From Leeuwenhoekiella blandensis MED217 (GTDB lineage Bacteria > Bacteroidota > Bacteroidia > Flavobacteriales > Flavobacteriaceae): a DNA stretch of 64,000 nt. The stretch is from positions 289,849-353,848 of the forward strand of contig NZ_CH672395.1 in NCBI RefSeq assembly GCF_000152985.1. Reading direction: 5' to 3'. Both the position numbers and the translations under genes were made by a program. Positions 1-11,512 of the stretch are shown one piece after another. Within the stretch, counting starts at the first letter, position 1; every line of letters starts with the position of its first letter. The notes below the pieces were generated by a model. It had not been told where the DNA came from and made no database searches. It saw only the letters and a program-made list of their open reading frames with translations.

Positions 1-19
1 GTATACTCAAAATCAGGTT

Positions 20-901
20 ATGAACCGATTGGATTTTTTAAAAATGGCAGCGATGCTGCCGATACTAGGAGCAGCTATGAAACTTAAAGATTTAGAAAAA
101 TGGAACCAGAGCCTTCCCAATACCGAAAAAATGCCGGTGTTGTTTTTAGGTCATGGGAGTCCGATGAACGCAATAGAAGAAAATCAATTTGTCACCGAAT
201 TCAGAAAACTGGGGCAGGAACTCACCCGCCCACAGGCTATTTTATGTATTTCGGCACACTGGGAAACGCGAGGGACTTTTGTAACGGCGATGGAGCACCC
301 GCAAACCATTCACGACTTTGGCGGTTTCCCTCAAGCCTTGTTTGACGTGCAATACCCTGCACCGGGCAGTCCGGAACTGGCACTTGCAACGCAAAAGTTG
401 GTAACAAGCACCGAAGTACATCTGGATGATAAATGGGGATTGGACCACGGCTCGTGGAGTGTGATCAAACATATGTACCCTGATGCGATGGTAGCCGTGA
501 TCCAGATGAGTATCGACTATACACAGCCAGCGCAATACCATTATGATCTGGCTAAAGAACTGGCAGCACTTCGTCACAAAGGCGTGCTTATCGTAGGTAG
601 CGGGAATATGATCCACAACCTGCGCCGCGTGGCCTGGGACAAACTCAACGCGCCTTATGCGTATGATTGGGCACTGGAAGCTCGCGAGAAAATGAACACC
701 GCAATTCTTACCCACGATCACCAAACGCTTATCGATTTTAGAAAGCAAGGCACTGCTTTTGACCTTTCGATCCCCACCCCTGAGCATTACCTGCCGCTGA
801 TCTATGCGTTGGCCTTACAAGACGATCAGGATGAGGTACAGTTGTTTAACGACGAACCTGTTGGTGGGTCGTTGTCTATGACGTCGTTGAAGATTGCATA
901 A
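20..901 (+). CDS. ygiD: Extradiol dioxygenase of the DODA/YgiD (LigB) family
   Basis: This 293-aa protein belongs to the class III extradiol ring-cleavage dioxygenases, whose YgiD/DODA branch opens catecholic rings such as 4,5-DOPA using a histidine-bound metal. Visible family motifs are LGHGSPMNAIE near residue 43, SAHWETRG near 79, DHGSWSV near 141 and GSGNMIHNLR near 196, which supply the metal and active-site histidines. Compared with the roughly 260-aa Escherichia coli protein it has an extra hydrophobic N-terminus (about 22 residues starting MNRLDFLK) that could be a signal or anchor. The native substrate cannot be read from the sequence. Only 19 bases precede the ATG, so the promoter and any operon partner lie outside the window. 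A perfect palindrome directly after the stop should end the transcript. Confidence 0.9.
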   Translation: MNRLDFLKMAAMLPILGAAMKLKDLEKWNQSLPNTEKMPVLFLGHGSPMNAIEENQFVTEFRKLGQELTRPQAILCISAHWETRGTFVTAMEHPQTIHDFGGFPQALFDVQYPAPGSPELALATQKLVTSTEVHLDDKWGLDHGSWSVIKHMYPDAMVAVIQMSIDYTQPAQYHYDLAKELAALRHKGVLIVGSGNMIHNLRRVAWDKLNAPYAYDWALEAREKMNTAILTHDHQTLIDFRKQGTAFDLSIPTPEHYLPLIYALALQDDQDEVQLFNDEPVGGSLSMTSLKIA

Positions 902-933
902 ACACAATTGAAAGCACGTGCTTTCAATTGTGT
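902..933. terminator. Perfect 32-nt palindrome, bidirectional terminator
   Basis: Positions 902-933 are a perfect inverted repeat centred on ACGT, beginning one base after the dioxygenase stop codon and followed by CTTTTC. The strong stem and position fit a factor-independent terminator. Confidence 0.75.
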
Positions 934-2775
<1,842 letters not shown>

Positions 2776-3546
2776 GACTAAAGAACATAGAGAAAAGAGC
2801 AAAGAGCACAGAGCAAAGATTGTTTAAATATAAAAGTAGAAATCGCATCTTGTAAGCGTTGCACAAAAGTCCTAATACCTATTTTCTCTTAAGGTTAAGT
2901 GCCATGATTATAGTTCCAAAAGATGTTTCTGTTCATTTTCTTTGCTTGTCCAAAGAAAACGAACCAAAAGAAAAGACCCTTTTTCTTAGGTATTTTGCCT
3001 TATCAGGCAAACCGCAACAAGGCTCCTAAATTTTCTCCAAGGCTTCAAAAATTCTTAACGGAGCCTTATTGCTATACTGAAGAAAAAGAATGCCAAAGCA
3101 GAAGCAGTCTTCTTCTATTTTATAAAAATGCTCAAACCGGCATACTTTTTACATCTGTAGTAAAACAAGGAAATGCCGCAGCGTTGGGCAGTGGAGTATG
3201 GCCTAGCGCAGCGGTTTGCCATCCGCAGGATAAGGGATTTACGTAGTTTTCAAGGATGTAAAAATAAGCCTAGATTTTTTTGGTTCGTTTTTTCATCGAT
3301 GGAAAAAATGAACAGAACATGATTAGTTCCAACTCATACTAAAATCGCCGTTAGGCGATAACGCCCAACACCCAACAATCAACCTTAATTTTAAATCTTT
3401 AAAAATAAATCGCTTCTAAAAGGACGATAGGCTGTCAAAATCGTGATAATCACAACCGCAGGAATAATAGGAAGGCACTACGTTTCTTAATAAATGTGCT
3501 TTGAACATTTTAACGTAACTTATTGAGCTCAATATTATTTACTCTT
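2776..3546. repeat. Intergenic repeat region, second copy of the 331-bp element
   Basis: Positions 2943-3274 repeat 1021-1351 in the same orientation with few differences. The extension to about 3317, containing TTTTTTCATCGATGGAAAAAA, is shared in inverted form with 38096-38130. The rest (3318-3546) is AT-rich and holds the GH39 leader; no convincing promoter was identified. Small reading frames in the repeat, such as 2923-3246, have no codon structure of a gene and arise from the repeat. Confidence 0.8.
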
Positions 3547-5253
3547 ATGAAACGATTTATAGCTTCTTTATTATCGGTTTTGGTGCTGATGCTTTTAAGC
3601 ACCAGCGTATTTGCGCAGTACGATAACGTGCAGCCCATTGAAATGACGGTTAATTTAACGCACGAAGACGGTCAGTTACAACCCATCTGGGCTTGGTGGG
3701 GATATGATGAGCCCAACTACACCTATATGAAAGACGGGAAAAAGTTAATCAGAGAAATCTCTGAACTGAGTCCGGTACCTGTATTTTTTAGGGCACACAG
3801 TCTGCTGGTTACCGGTGATGGCGAAGCGGCACTCAAATGGGGTTCCACCAATGCCTATACCGAAGATGAAAATGGAAATCCCATTTACGACTGGACCATC
3901 ATCGATACGATTTTTGACACCTACATCGATTTAGGAATGAAACCCCTGGCGCAAATTGGTTTTATGCCTGAAGCCTTATCTACCCATCCCGAACCTTACC
4001 GGCACCACTGGAAACCGGGTGCTAAGTATGAGGACATTTATACCGGCTGGGCATACCCGCCTAAGGATTACGATAAGTGGGCAGAACTGGTTTATCAATG
4101 GGTTAAACATTCGGTTGACCGCTACGGAAAAGAGGAGGTCGAAAGCTGGTATTGGGAATTGTGGAACGAACCGAACATTGGCTACTGGCGCGGTACGACT
4201 GAAGAATACATCAAACTGTACGACTATACGGCTGATGCGGTGAAGCGAGCTTTGCCTACGGCGAAAATTGGTGGCCCTGAAACAACGGGACCGGGTTGGG
4301 ACAAAGCTGAAACCTTTCTACGTACCTTTTTAGATCACGTGGTTTCCGGCAAAAACTATGCGACCGGAGAAACCGGTGCCCCGCTTGATTTTATAACGTT
4401 TCACGCCAAGGGAAGCCCCAAACTTGATGAGGGTACGGTCGTAATGAATATGGGCGCGCAGCTCAACGACATTCGTAAGGGTTTTGAGGTGGTAGCTTCT
4501 TACCCCGATTTACGCTATTTGCCTGTGATCATTGGAGAGTCTGATCCTGAAGGTTGTGCCGCCTGTTCTGAAGAGGATTACCCCGAAAATGCCTATCGCA
4601 ACGGGACGATGTACAGCAGTTATACGGCGGCCTCTTTTGCCCGTAAATACGATCTGGCCAAAGCATACGATATCAACCTGGCCGGTGCGGTGACCTGGGG
4701 ATTTGAATTTGAAGACCAGCAGTGGTATGCCGGGTTTCGGGATATGGCTACAAACGGCGTCGATAAACCGGTGCTTAACGTATTCCGCATGTTTGGGATG
4801 ATGGAGTTTAACCGCCTTAAGGTGGAAGGTGATTTTGACTACGACTATAAGAAAATAAGCGATGCTAGTGTGCGCGATAATCCTGATGTGAATGCTCTGG
4901 CGTCTCGTGGCGAGAATGCTGTAACCGTTATGGTATTTAATTATCACGACCGGAATGCCATTGAGGTGAAGCCTACCCCTGTAACCTTAAATCTGGAGGC
5001 TATACCTTCCAATAAAGTTTTGGTTTCTCAGTATCGGGTAGATGAACAGTTTAGCAATTCCTATACAGCCTATAAAGCGATGGGTTCACCCAAGAACCCA
5101 ACTCTGGAGCAAATAGACCAATTGGAGCAAGCCGGTCAGTTGGAGCTTTTCACTTCACCGCAGTATATGCAGGTTAAAGATGGGAAACTCACCCTAAACT
5201 TGGATCTACCCAGACAGGGTGTAGCTTTGTTTAAGGTGGAGTTTATGCCGTAG
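3547..5253 (+). CDS. GH39 family beta-xylosidase, secreted
   Basis: The protein is about 568 aa from the ATG at 3547, chosen over an upstream TTG because it puts a clean signal peptide (ending SVFAQ) at the N-terminus. It shows the GH39/clan A pattern: WGYDEPNYTYMKDG near the start, the acid/base motif LWNEPN (Glu at about 208) and the nucleophile in IIGES (Glu at about 331), followed by a beta-sandwich tail. GH39 enzymes release xylose or related sugars from non-reducing ends by a retaining mechanism. With the esterase upstream and the GH43 and sulfatase downstream it fits degradation of a substituted plant or algal polysaccharide. No SusC/D pair is next to it, so its substrate range is uncertain. 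Confidence 0.85.
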   Translation: MKRFIASLLSVLVLMLLSTSVFAQYDNVQPIEMTVNLTHEDGQLQPIWAWWGYDEPNYTYMKDGKKLIREISELSPVPVFFRAHSLLVTGDGEAALKWGSTNAYTEDENGNPIYDWTIIDTIFDTYIDLGMKPLAQIGFMPEALSTHPEPYRHHWKPGAKYEDIYTGWAYPPKDYDKWAELVYQWVKHSVDRYGKEEVESWYWELWNEPNIGYWRGTTEEYIKLYDYTADAVKRALPTAKIGGPETTGPGWDKAETFLRTFLDHVVSGKNYATGETGAPLDFITFHAKGSPKLDEGTVVMNMGAQLNDIRKGFEVVASYPDLRYLPVIIGESDPEGCAACSEEDYPENAYRNGTMYSSYTAASFARKYDLAKAYDINLAGAVTWGFEFEDQQWYAGFRDMATNGVDKPVLNVFRMFGMMEFNRLKVEGDFDYDYKKISDASVRDNPDVNALASRGENAVTVMVFNYHDRNAIEVKPTPVTLNLEAIPSNKVLVSQYRVDEQFSNSYTAYKAMGSPKNPTLEQIDQLEQAGQLELFTSPQYMQVKDGKLTLNLDLPRQGVALFKVEFMP

Positions 5254-6105
5254 TTGTTTGAAGACTAAGATTAAAGAACATAGTGCAAAGAGCAAAGACT
5301 GATTAAATAGAAAAGTAGAAATCGGAAATACAAAAGCATTATACACTGTCACTTCGAGCGCAGTCGAGAAGTTTTAGGAAATTAACTAATTTAAATATAA
5401 TACAAGCTCCCCTCATTTCTAAGGAGGGGAAAGCCCGCGCAGCTGGGCAGGGGTGGTTACTTTTTTTCTATCACAGGCAACCACCCCGTCTACAAGCTAG
5501 CACTAAGGCGTATCTTGCAGCCACCCCTCCTCTTTTGAGGAGGGGAACGCTTATATCTAATATTGATGCTTGCTTTTAAAGACAGCGATTAGAACAGATG
5601 AGATGCTGAAACGATTCGGAGGAGAAGGGTGCTAGCAGCTTGTGTGATCTCTCCTATCGTCGAGATGACTAGGCCTATTCATACCCGAAGGGTTTAACGA
5701 ATACAATTTTCCCTCGGTTCAGAATAGCTGCAAGGGCAGAGCGTTAAGGAAAGGTCTAGTAGACCTTTTTAGCGAATGAGCCAGGTGGCGCGTTGGCTTT
5801 GATATGGATTACTTTACTTCAAGTAAGAACTACTCTTAGAAAAACGTAAGTAGCGACGCGGAGCTGACAAGGTGGTTTTTGCCTGATAAGGCAAAAAAAT
5901 CCTAAGCGAGGGTGTCTTTTCTTTTCTGCATCCGACGACCGCAGGGAGAGGAATGCACCTGTTGTGCTATCTAATGCTGGTAGTCGAATTAGTACAAGCA
6001 AAGAAAATGAACAGAACATGATTAGTTCCAACTCATACTAAAATCGCCGTTAGGCGATAACGCCCAACACCCAATTTTGAATCATAAATTTTAAACCTTG
6101 AATCT
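5254..6105. repeat. Composite repeat region between convergent genes
   Basis: No gene is supported. Positions 5403-5565 hold an inverted-repeat unit (CTCCCCTC arm, GGAGGGG arm, CCACCCCTCCTC arm) related to 13364-13525 and 16138-16300. Positions 5710-5925 hold a second module (from CCCTCGGTTCAGAATAGC to the AAGCGAGGG end) repeated in reverse at about 29620-29845. Positions 5870-5925 include a TTTTTGCCTGATAAGGCAAAAA hairpin whose arms vary between copies elsewhere. The region separates the GH39 gene from the minus-strand DUF3037 gene. Confidence 0.75.
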
Positions 6106-6489
6106 TTAAAGAACCAAATCCTCAAACAAACCCTCCAGTGTAGCTTCCAGATCTTCACTAAACCCAGGGTGGGTTTTAGAAGTTTGAATCACCGAACTGC
6201 GCGTTGCCGTTAACCAGCGGAAACGTTCTGCAGGTTCCAGTTGTGCGATAGGTCCGCCGTTTTTGGCACCGGCGCAGATCGCTTTAAAGGCTTCCAGATT
6301 CTTAGTAACCTGTTCCACGTCGAGTTCAGGGCAAAAGGCTTCCAGTTTTTTGGTATCCAGCTGAAAGCGCATCCCAATAAAGCGTGGGCGTTTGCAATAC
6401 ACCACCACACCTACATTAAAGAATTCCTCGCGTTCTACCTGAGGGACCAGGCGAATGACCGCATATTCATACAAGTGTTTGTCGTGCAT
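6106..6489 (-). CDS. DUF3037 family protein
   Basis: This 127-aa soluble protein matches my recollection of DUF3037: an N-terminal YEYAVIRLVPQVEREEFFNVGVV segment (a stretch around residues 7-29) and a C-terminal RFRWLTATRSSVIQTS segment. No catalytic motif is recognisable. Its start overlaps the end of the upstream HipA-like kinase gene by 23 bases, so the two are translationally coupled. Pairing of this family with a HipA-type kinase is, as far as I know, recurrent in bacteria, but the joint function is unknown. A partner or substrate role for the kinase is a reasonable guess only. Confidence 0.8.
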   Translation of the reverse strand: MHDKHLYEYAVIRLVPQVEREEFFNVGVVVYCKRPRFIGMRFQLDTKKLEAFCPELDVEQVTKNLEAFKAICAGAKNGGPIAQLEPAERFRWLTATRSSVIQTSKTHPGFSEDLEATLEGLFEDLVL

Positions 6490-7261
6490 CTTTGGCGGTT
6501 TTAGTGAATAGATCGGCGTGGGTTAAGCGGGTGCTTAAAAACTGAAAATAAACCTGGCGCAGTGCGTCCGGACGTTCCTCATAGCCTTCCCAGTCGAGCC
6601 AGGCATCAGGGATGAGGTTCACCATATGCTGTAAAACCTCGTCGGTGAGCAAGGCTTTGAATTTAGTATTGGCTTCATCCAATTGCGAGGCTTGCGGAAG
6701 CAACACGTGATCTTTGATCATCGCAAAAGGCGTAGCGGCACTTTGTTCCCAGTTGGTAAAACTGTGATGAAAATACAAGGTGGCGCCGTGATCGATCAGC
6801 CAGAGTTCACGATGCCACATCAGCATATTGGTATTGCGAAACGTACGGTCAATATTGGTCATAAAGGCATCAAACCAAACGATCTCAGAAGCCAGTTGTG
6901 CGTCTACCTGGGTGACTGCCGGGTCAAAGTTGATCGCTCCCGATAAGAAATGCAGCCCTATGTTCAAGCCTTGAGAGAACTTCAGCAGATCTTGTATTTC
7001 CTCATCGCCTTCGGTACGACCAAAAGCTTCATCCAGATCGGCAAACACCACTTCAGGTACTTTAAAACCCAGATACCTGCCCAGCTCACAGCCTAGCAAT
7101 TCGGCGATCAGGGCTTTGGGTCCGTGGCCTGCCCCTCTAAATTTCACCACATATTTAAAGCCATCGTCTGCATCGGCAACTGCCGGCAGGGAGCCGCCTT
7201 CCCGCAGGGGCGTGATGTAGCGGGTGACGTTGACGTGACGTAATTCAGGGAGTGTTTGCAT
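6467..7261 (-). CDS. HipA-like kinase domain protein (HipA_2 type)
   Basis: This 264-aa protein looks like a compact HipA/PI3-4-kinase-fold enzyme. Visible kinase elements are YVVKF (ATP-binding Lys at residue 40), GPKALIAELLG with Glu54, a catalytic-loop-like NIDRTFRNTN (Asp138, Asn143/Asn145) and a metal-binding LIDHGA (Asp157). It lacks the longer N-terminal lobe of classical HipA toxins, and no HipB-type antitoxin is adjacent. Instead a DUF3037 gene overlaps its 3' end. The essential residues appear intact, so it is probably an active phosphotransferase, but the substrate is unknown. Toxin-antitoxin or stress roles are inferred only from distant homology. The promoter would be in 7262-7372, shared divergently with the next gene. 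Confidence 0.8.
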   Translation of the reverse strand: MQTLPELRHVNVTRYITPLREGGSLPAVADADDGFKYVVKFRGAGHGPKALIAELLGCELGRYLGFKVPEVVFADLDEAFGRTEGDEEIQDLLKFSQGLNIGLHFLSGAINFDPAVTQVDAQLASEIVWFDAFMTNIDRTFRNTNMLMWHRELWLIDHGATLYFHHSFTNWEQSAATPFAMIKDHVLLPQASQLDEANTKFKALLTDEVLQHMVNLIPDAWLDWEGYEERPDALRQVYFQFLSTRLTHADLFTKTAKDARQTLV

Positions 7262-7372
7262 AATTTCGTTTGAATAGGGTAAAAATACAGTTATATTCCC
7301 TGCAAAACCAATTTTAAGCCAAGGCTTGAACTTGCATCCGTAGGGCTTATTTTTGAAGTAGAATACACGAGT

Positions 7373-7747
7373 ATGAAGGTATATGCGACTTGTAAACAGT
7401 GTAAAAATGAACTGCAGTTTCGTACAGCTACCGAAACCCGGGTGGACTTAGCGATGCGGGAAGGTAAGTATCACTCCAAGATCTGTAAGGCGTGCGGGAA
7501 GAACAATACTTTTTTTGTAAACGAACTTTATGCTAAAACCTCCAAAATCTTATTGGTGGTCGCAGGTTTGATCTTTGCACTGGGCACTAGTATTGCCTGC
7601 GTAGTCTGTTATTATGCCTTTTTAAAAAGTACCCATCTTGCTGTTGCGGGATGCTTTGGCCTGCTCTTGATACCGGGCTGGGCATGGTCTATTGTGGTGA
7701 AGGGAGATCGGGACCGTGTACGCGCATTCAACTATAGTTTTCTATAA
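7373..7747 (+). CDS. Small zinc-ribbon-like membrane protein, unknown function
   Basis: This 124-aa protein has two CxxC pairs (CKQC near residue 7 and CKAC near 37), as in a zinc ribbon, followed by two hydrophobic segments (about 57-80 and 86-107) and a short basic tail. I recognise no family. The layout suggests a cytoplasmic metal-binding head tethered to the inner membrane. It is divergent from the HipA-like kinase gene with a gap of 111 bases. Confidence 0.65.
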   Translation: MKVYATCKQCKNELQFRTATETRVDLAMREGKYHSKICKACGKNNTFFVNELYAKTSKILLVVAGLIFALGTSIACVVCYYAFLKSTHLAVAGCFGLLLIPGWAWSIVVKGDRDRVRAFNYSFL

Positions 7748-7947
7748 GATACCTCAGTTTTAGCCAATGCTAAAAAACCATTCAAATAGTAATATTGTAC
7801 TTGTTGAAACATATTGTGGATAATTGAATAAACAGAGGGGGAATTCCTGATTTGTTGTGATTAATTCATCATTTTTCAAGAAATGCTGATTATTAATTCA
7901 TAAAAATTATTAATTTACATTTAGTAATGGTCCCAAATTCTTCCCCT

Positions 7948-9150
7948 ATGCGTTACCTCTTTTTACTGTTATTGGCAGTAACTTCCTGTAAACAAGACAC
8001 GCAAGATGCTTCAACCCAGGCTGCATATCAAGACATTCACGAGACGGCAGTGTTTATTGATACGCATAACGATATGCTCACCAAGATCGTAGAAGACAGC
8101 CTGAAGTTTGACAGCGACCTGAGCGGAATAACCCACAGCGACTTAGACCGTATGCGCACCGGCGGACTCGATGCACAGTTTTTTTCGGTGTGGAGTGATG
8201 GTACGTTGGACGAGCCGTTTGCCTACGCCAACCGGCAGATCGACAGTCTGGATGCGGTGATCGCCCGCAATCCCGATAAGATGCTGAAAGCCACAAGCAG
8301 TGCCGCGATACAAGCAGCCGTAGATCAGCACAAACTGGCCGCCTTGATCGGTGTAGAAGGTGGGCATCATATCGAGCATAGTCTTGAGAAGTTAGACAGC
8401 TTATACGATCGGGGCGTACGCTATATGACACTTACCTGGAACAACTCAACCGATTGGGCGACCAGCGCCACCGATGAGTGGGACCTGGAAGGGCAACGCA
8501 ACAGCGAAGGGGAAAACGGTCTCACCGAATTTGGTGTTGCCGTGGTGCATAAGATGAACAGCCTGGGAATGCTTATCGATATTTCCCACGTGGGCGTCAA
8601 TACCTTTTGGGATGTGATGTACGAGACCACCAAACCGGTGATCGCTTCGCACAGTTCGGTGATGGCACTGCATACCCATCCCCGTAATTTAAACGACGAA
8701 CAACTCAAGGCGATCGCAAAGAACAAGGGGGTGGTGCAGGTGAACTTTTATTCGGCATTTATAGACAGCAGTTTTAATAAAAAGCACGAGGCCTTTATGA
8801 CGCGGCATCAAAAAGTCTATGACAGCTTGATCGCTTCAGGTACTTCGGCATACGCTGCTAAAGCTTCCTTATACGAGCGCTTTCCCGAAGAGGCCGAAAA
8901 GCTGCGCGCCCCGTTTGAGGTCTTGATGCAGCATATCAACTATATTGTTGATCTGGTAGGGATTGATTATGTAGGCATCGGTTCAGACTTTGACGGGATC
9001 TCCTTTCCACCCCAACAGCTGGATGATGTAACGGCGTATCCCTTGATCACCAAAGCCTTGGTAGACAAAGGCTATAGCAAAGCAGACATTCATAAACTAT
9101 TAGGCGGCAACCTCCTGCGGGTTTTAAAAGCCAATGAAGCACAACCTTAA
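7948..9150 (+). CDS. Membrane dipeptidase (peptidase M19) lipoprotein
   Basis: The protein is 400 aa from the ATG at 7948; an ATG 21 bases upstream is in frame, but this one places a lipoprotein signal directly at the N-terminus (VTSC, lipid Cys about residue 14). It is a renal-dipeptidase family zinc enzyme. Metal ligands are visible in DTHNDM (His40, Asp42), VEGGHHIE (bridging Glu), SHSSV and the HPRN histidine, with GSDFDGI near the C-terminus. The family hydrolyses dipeptides, including D-amino-acid-containing ones. A periplasmic or cell-surface peptide-scavenging role is likely. It appears to be a single-gene unit with AT-rich flanks. Confidence 0.92.
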   Translation: MRYLFLLLLAVTSCKQDTQDASTQAAYQDIHETAVFIDTHNDMLTKIVEDSLKFDSDLSGITHSDLDRMRTGGLDAQFFSVWSDGTLDEPFAYANRQIDSLDAVIARNPDKMLKATSSAAIQAAVDQHKLAALIGVEGGHHIEHSLEKLDSLYDRGVRYMTLTWNNSTDWATSATDEWDLEGQRNSEGENGLTEFGVAVVHKMNSLGMLIDISHVGVNTFWDVMYETTKPVIASHSSVMALHTHPRNLNDEQLKAIAKNKGVVQVNFYSAFIDSSFNKKHEAFMTRHQKVYDSLIASGTSAYAAKASLYERFPEEAEKLRAPFEVLMQHINYIVDLVGIDYVGIGSDFDGISFPPQQLDDVTAYPLITKALVDKGYSKADIHKLLGGNLLRVLKANEAQP

Positions 9151-9341
9151 TTGGGAAAGGGGAGCTTCAGTCAACACAGCTTATATTTTTTATGGAAGCG
9201 TCACCTTGAACCTGTTTCAAGGTCTCAATAGTTTAGGTGTGGAGTGCACGACTGGCCTTATTATCAATAATTTGTGATTTTTAATTATTAATAATGATAA
9301 CTTAGTGACTTGAGAAGCTTCGGCTACAACTATTTATCATC

Positions 9342-10028
9342 ATGAAATGGATACTCCTTATATTCTTTAGCTATTCTGTAGCCCAAGCACAAGCTTTAGA
9401 AAAAGCATACGCCAAAGGTGAATATATTTATTCGGTAAAGATTTATAAGAATGAAATACAAGCGAATTATACGTTTTCCAATGAGATGACTCAGGTTAAG
9501 GAGTTAGGGGATTTATTAAATGGTGGGCAGTTTCCAGTACTGGAGCAAGTAGCTTATATAGGATTAGAGATCACAGGCCAAACCCTTTTTACTAAACAAC
9601 AGATGATTCATTGGAATTATTACGATTCAAATTTTAATAGATTGAGTAAAGAGATCACAGGCTTAATTCAAAATGCTTCACGAGTATGGCTTCATCCACC
9701 TCGAACGCAAATCTTCAAAATGCTTGAATTAAATCCCTTTCCGGAGATTCGGTTTCAAGAATCCTTATGGGATACTACACTAGAAGTTGGGAGTATTTGG
9801 GGTGATGAACGTTGGAAGACTTGGGAAGGCTTGCTTACGATTAATTCAAAATATCAGTATGATAAAGCCAAAAATGAAGTTGTTGCCGAAGCAGCTACAG
9901 GTGTCGGAAAGACGCAACTCCGTTTGGAGTATGATCCTAAATTAGGTTTTAAGACTTTAGATTTTACAACGATTAACGGTCTGCGTATTCTGATGGAATT
10001 CGTCAAATTTGAAAAAGAAAAATTATGA
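9342..10028 (+). CDS. Secreted protein of unknown function, coupled to a hydrolase
   Basis: This 228-aa protein has a short signal peptide (ending AQAQA) and a beta-rich body without a motif I recognise. Its stop overlaps the ATG of the following alpha/beta hydrolase by four bases (ATGA), so they are co-transcribed and probably co-translated. The coding sequence is more AT-rich by eye than the hydrolase gene that follows. The function is not assignable. Confidence 0.75.
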   Translation: MKWILLIFFSYSVAQAQALEKAYAKGEYIYSVKIYKNEIQANYTFSNEMTQVKELGDLLNGGQFPVLEQVAYIGLEITGQTLFTKQQMIHWNYYDSNFNRLSKEITGLIQNASRVWLHPPRTQIFKMLELNPFPEIRFQESLWDTTLEVGSIWGDERWKTWEGLLTINSKYQYDKAKNEVVAEAATGVGKTQLRLEYDPKLGFKTLDFTTINGLRILMEFVKFEKEKL

Positions 10029-11422
10029 AAAAACCACTCCTCCTCCTTTTACTCGTATTTTGTCTGACCTCTTTGTCTGCCCAAGACATCAATGGCGACT
10101 GGTTTGGTACCTTAAACGTGCAGGGGTTTAAACTGCCTTTGGTATTTCATATCAAAACCACCGATACCGCGACTACCGTAAAAATGGACAGCCCCAGTCA
10201 AAAAGCGTATGGCATTCATGCAAGTACAGCACGTTTTGAGTCTGATACCTTGTACGTAGGTCTTAAAAGTCTGGGCGCTTCCTATACCGGATTCTTTAAC
10301 GGTGAGCTTTTTAACGGCAACTTTACCCAGTTGGGCAACAGCTTTCCGCTGGACCTGTATCCCGAACTTCAGGAAGAAGAACCGCTTAAGCGTCCGCAGG
10401 AACCGCAACCGCCGTTTCCGTATGCTACCGAAGAGGTGGAGTTTCAAAACGATACCGCAATGATCAAGCTGGCAGGAACTTTAAGCCTTCCACAAGGCGA
10501 GGGTCCTTTTCCGGCCGTGGTGCTCATCAGCGGTAGTGGTCCGCAAGATCGAAATGAGACCTTGATGGGGCACAAGCCTTTTCTGCTTATTGCCGACTAC
10601 TTAACCCGAAAGGGCATTGCCGTATTGCGGTATGATGATCGTGGTGTGGGCGACTCTGCAGGCTTTTTCAGTTTGGCCGATTCTGCAGACTTTGCCACCG
10701 ATGTGTCGGCTGCAATGGCGTATTTAAAAACTCGTCCGGAAATCAATGAACAACAACTGGGATTGATCGGTCACAGTGAGGGCGGACTCATAGCCCCGCT
10801 GGTGGCGACCCAGACTGAGGATGTTGCGTTTATGGTATTGTTGGCGGGTCCCGGAGTGCGGGGAGATCAACTGCTTTTAGAGCAGGAAGCCTTGATCGCA
10901 CGTGCCAGTGGAGCTTCAGAAGAAGCGATCAAAACCGCCCAAAGCCGTAATAAGGCGCTCTTTCATTTGGTAAGCCAATTTGAAAATAAGGAGGCTCTGG
11001 CAAAAGCATTAGAAGATCAAATCAACGTGTTTATTGATGAAGAAGAACGCGTAGACTTTCCGCAGGAAATGAATCGGGAGACCTATGTAAAACAACAAGC
11101 CAACCAACTCGCCAATCCCTGGATGATGTATTTTATCAAACACAACCCTGCCTTTGTTTTAGAAAGTGTCACCTGTCCTGTCCTAGCACTCAACGGAAGC
11201 AACGACCTGCAAGTTTCGGCAGCGCAGAACCTACCCGCTATTGAAGCGGCACTCAAAGCCGGCGGAAATACACAAGTCACTATAAAAGAATTTGACGGAC
11301 TCAACCACTTGTTTCAGGAAAGTGCAACCGGTGCGCCTTCAGAATATGGGGAAATCGAACAAACCATGGCACCTATCGTACTGGAAACAATCACCAACTG
11401 GATCCTGAAGCAAGTTGATTAG
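10025..11422 (+). CDS. Secreted alpha/beta hydrolase (serine aminopeptidase-like), copy 1
   Basis: This 465-aa protein has a signal peptide ending LSAQ, an N-terminal beta domain opening with GDWFGTL (about 22-110) and an alpha/beta hydrolase (about 140-465). The nucleophile elbow GHSEGG places Ser at 251; GSGPQDRNE near 170 is the oxyanion region, and the C-terminal LNGSNDLQV and GLNHLF segments provide the Asp and His. This is the common Bacteroidota secreted hydrolase type, usually annotated as a dienelactone-hydrolase-like or S9-like esterase/peptidase. The last 228 bases before the C-terminal end are about 95% identical to those of the next gene, although the proteins are otherwise only moderately similar. 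Confidence 0.88.
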   Translation: MKKPLLLLLLVFCLTSLSAQDINGDWFGTLNVQGFKLPLVFHIKTTDTATTVKMDSPSQKAYGIHASTARFESDTLYVGLKSLGASYTGFFNGELFNGNFTQLGNSFPLDLYPELQEEEPLKRPQEPQPPFPYATEEVEFQNDTAMIKLAGTLSLPQGEGPFPAVVLISGSGPQDRNETLMGHKPFLLIADYLTRKGIAVLRYDDRGVGDSAGFFSLADSADFATDVSAAMAYLKTRPEINEQQLGLIGHSEGGLIAPLVATQTEDVAFMVLLAGPGVRGDQLLLEQEALIARASGASEEAIKTAQSRNKALFHLVSQFENKEALAKALEDQINVFIDEEERVDFPQEMNRETYVKQQANQLANPWMMYFIKHNPAFVLESVTCPVLALNGSNDLQVSAAQNLPAIEAALKAGGNTQVTIKEFDGLNHLFQESATGAPSEYGEIEQTMAPIVLETITNWILKQVD

Positions 11423-11512
11423 CTTTTTATATTTAAGAGTATACTTTGTGTTACCCGAGGCTTTACAAGCCTTATATAGGAGGATATTACTTTAACAATG
11501 GGTGTTGGTATT

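Noticed and set aside
2923-3246. 107-aa frame over the second 331-bp repeat
   Set aside because: The sequence is identical in nature to the repeat at 1021-1351, where the frame is broken, so it is translated repeat.
5254-6105. Possible insertion sequence or integron-like element in the repeat-rich gaps
   Set aside because: No transposase or integrase frame, terminal inverted repeats with target duplications, or attC-like sites were found. The repeats look like non-autonomous intergenic elements.
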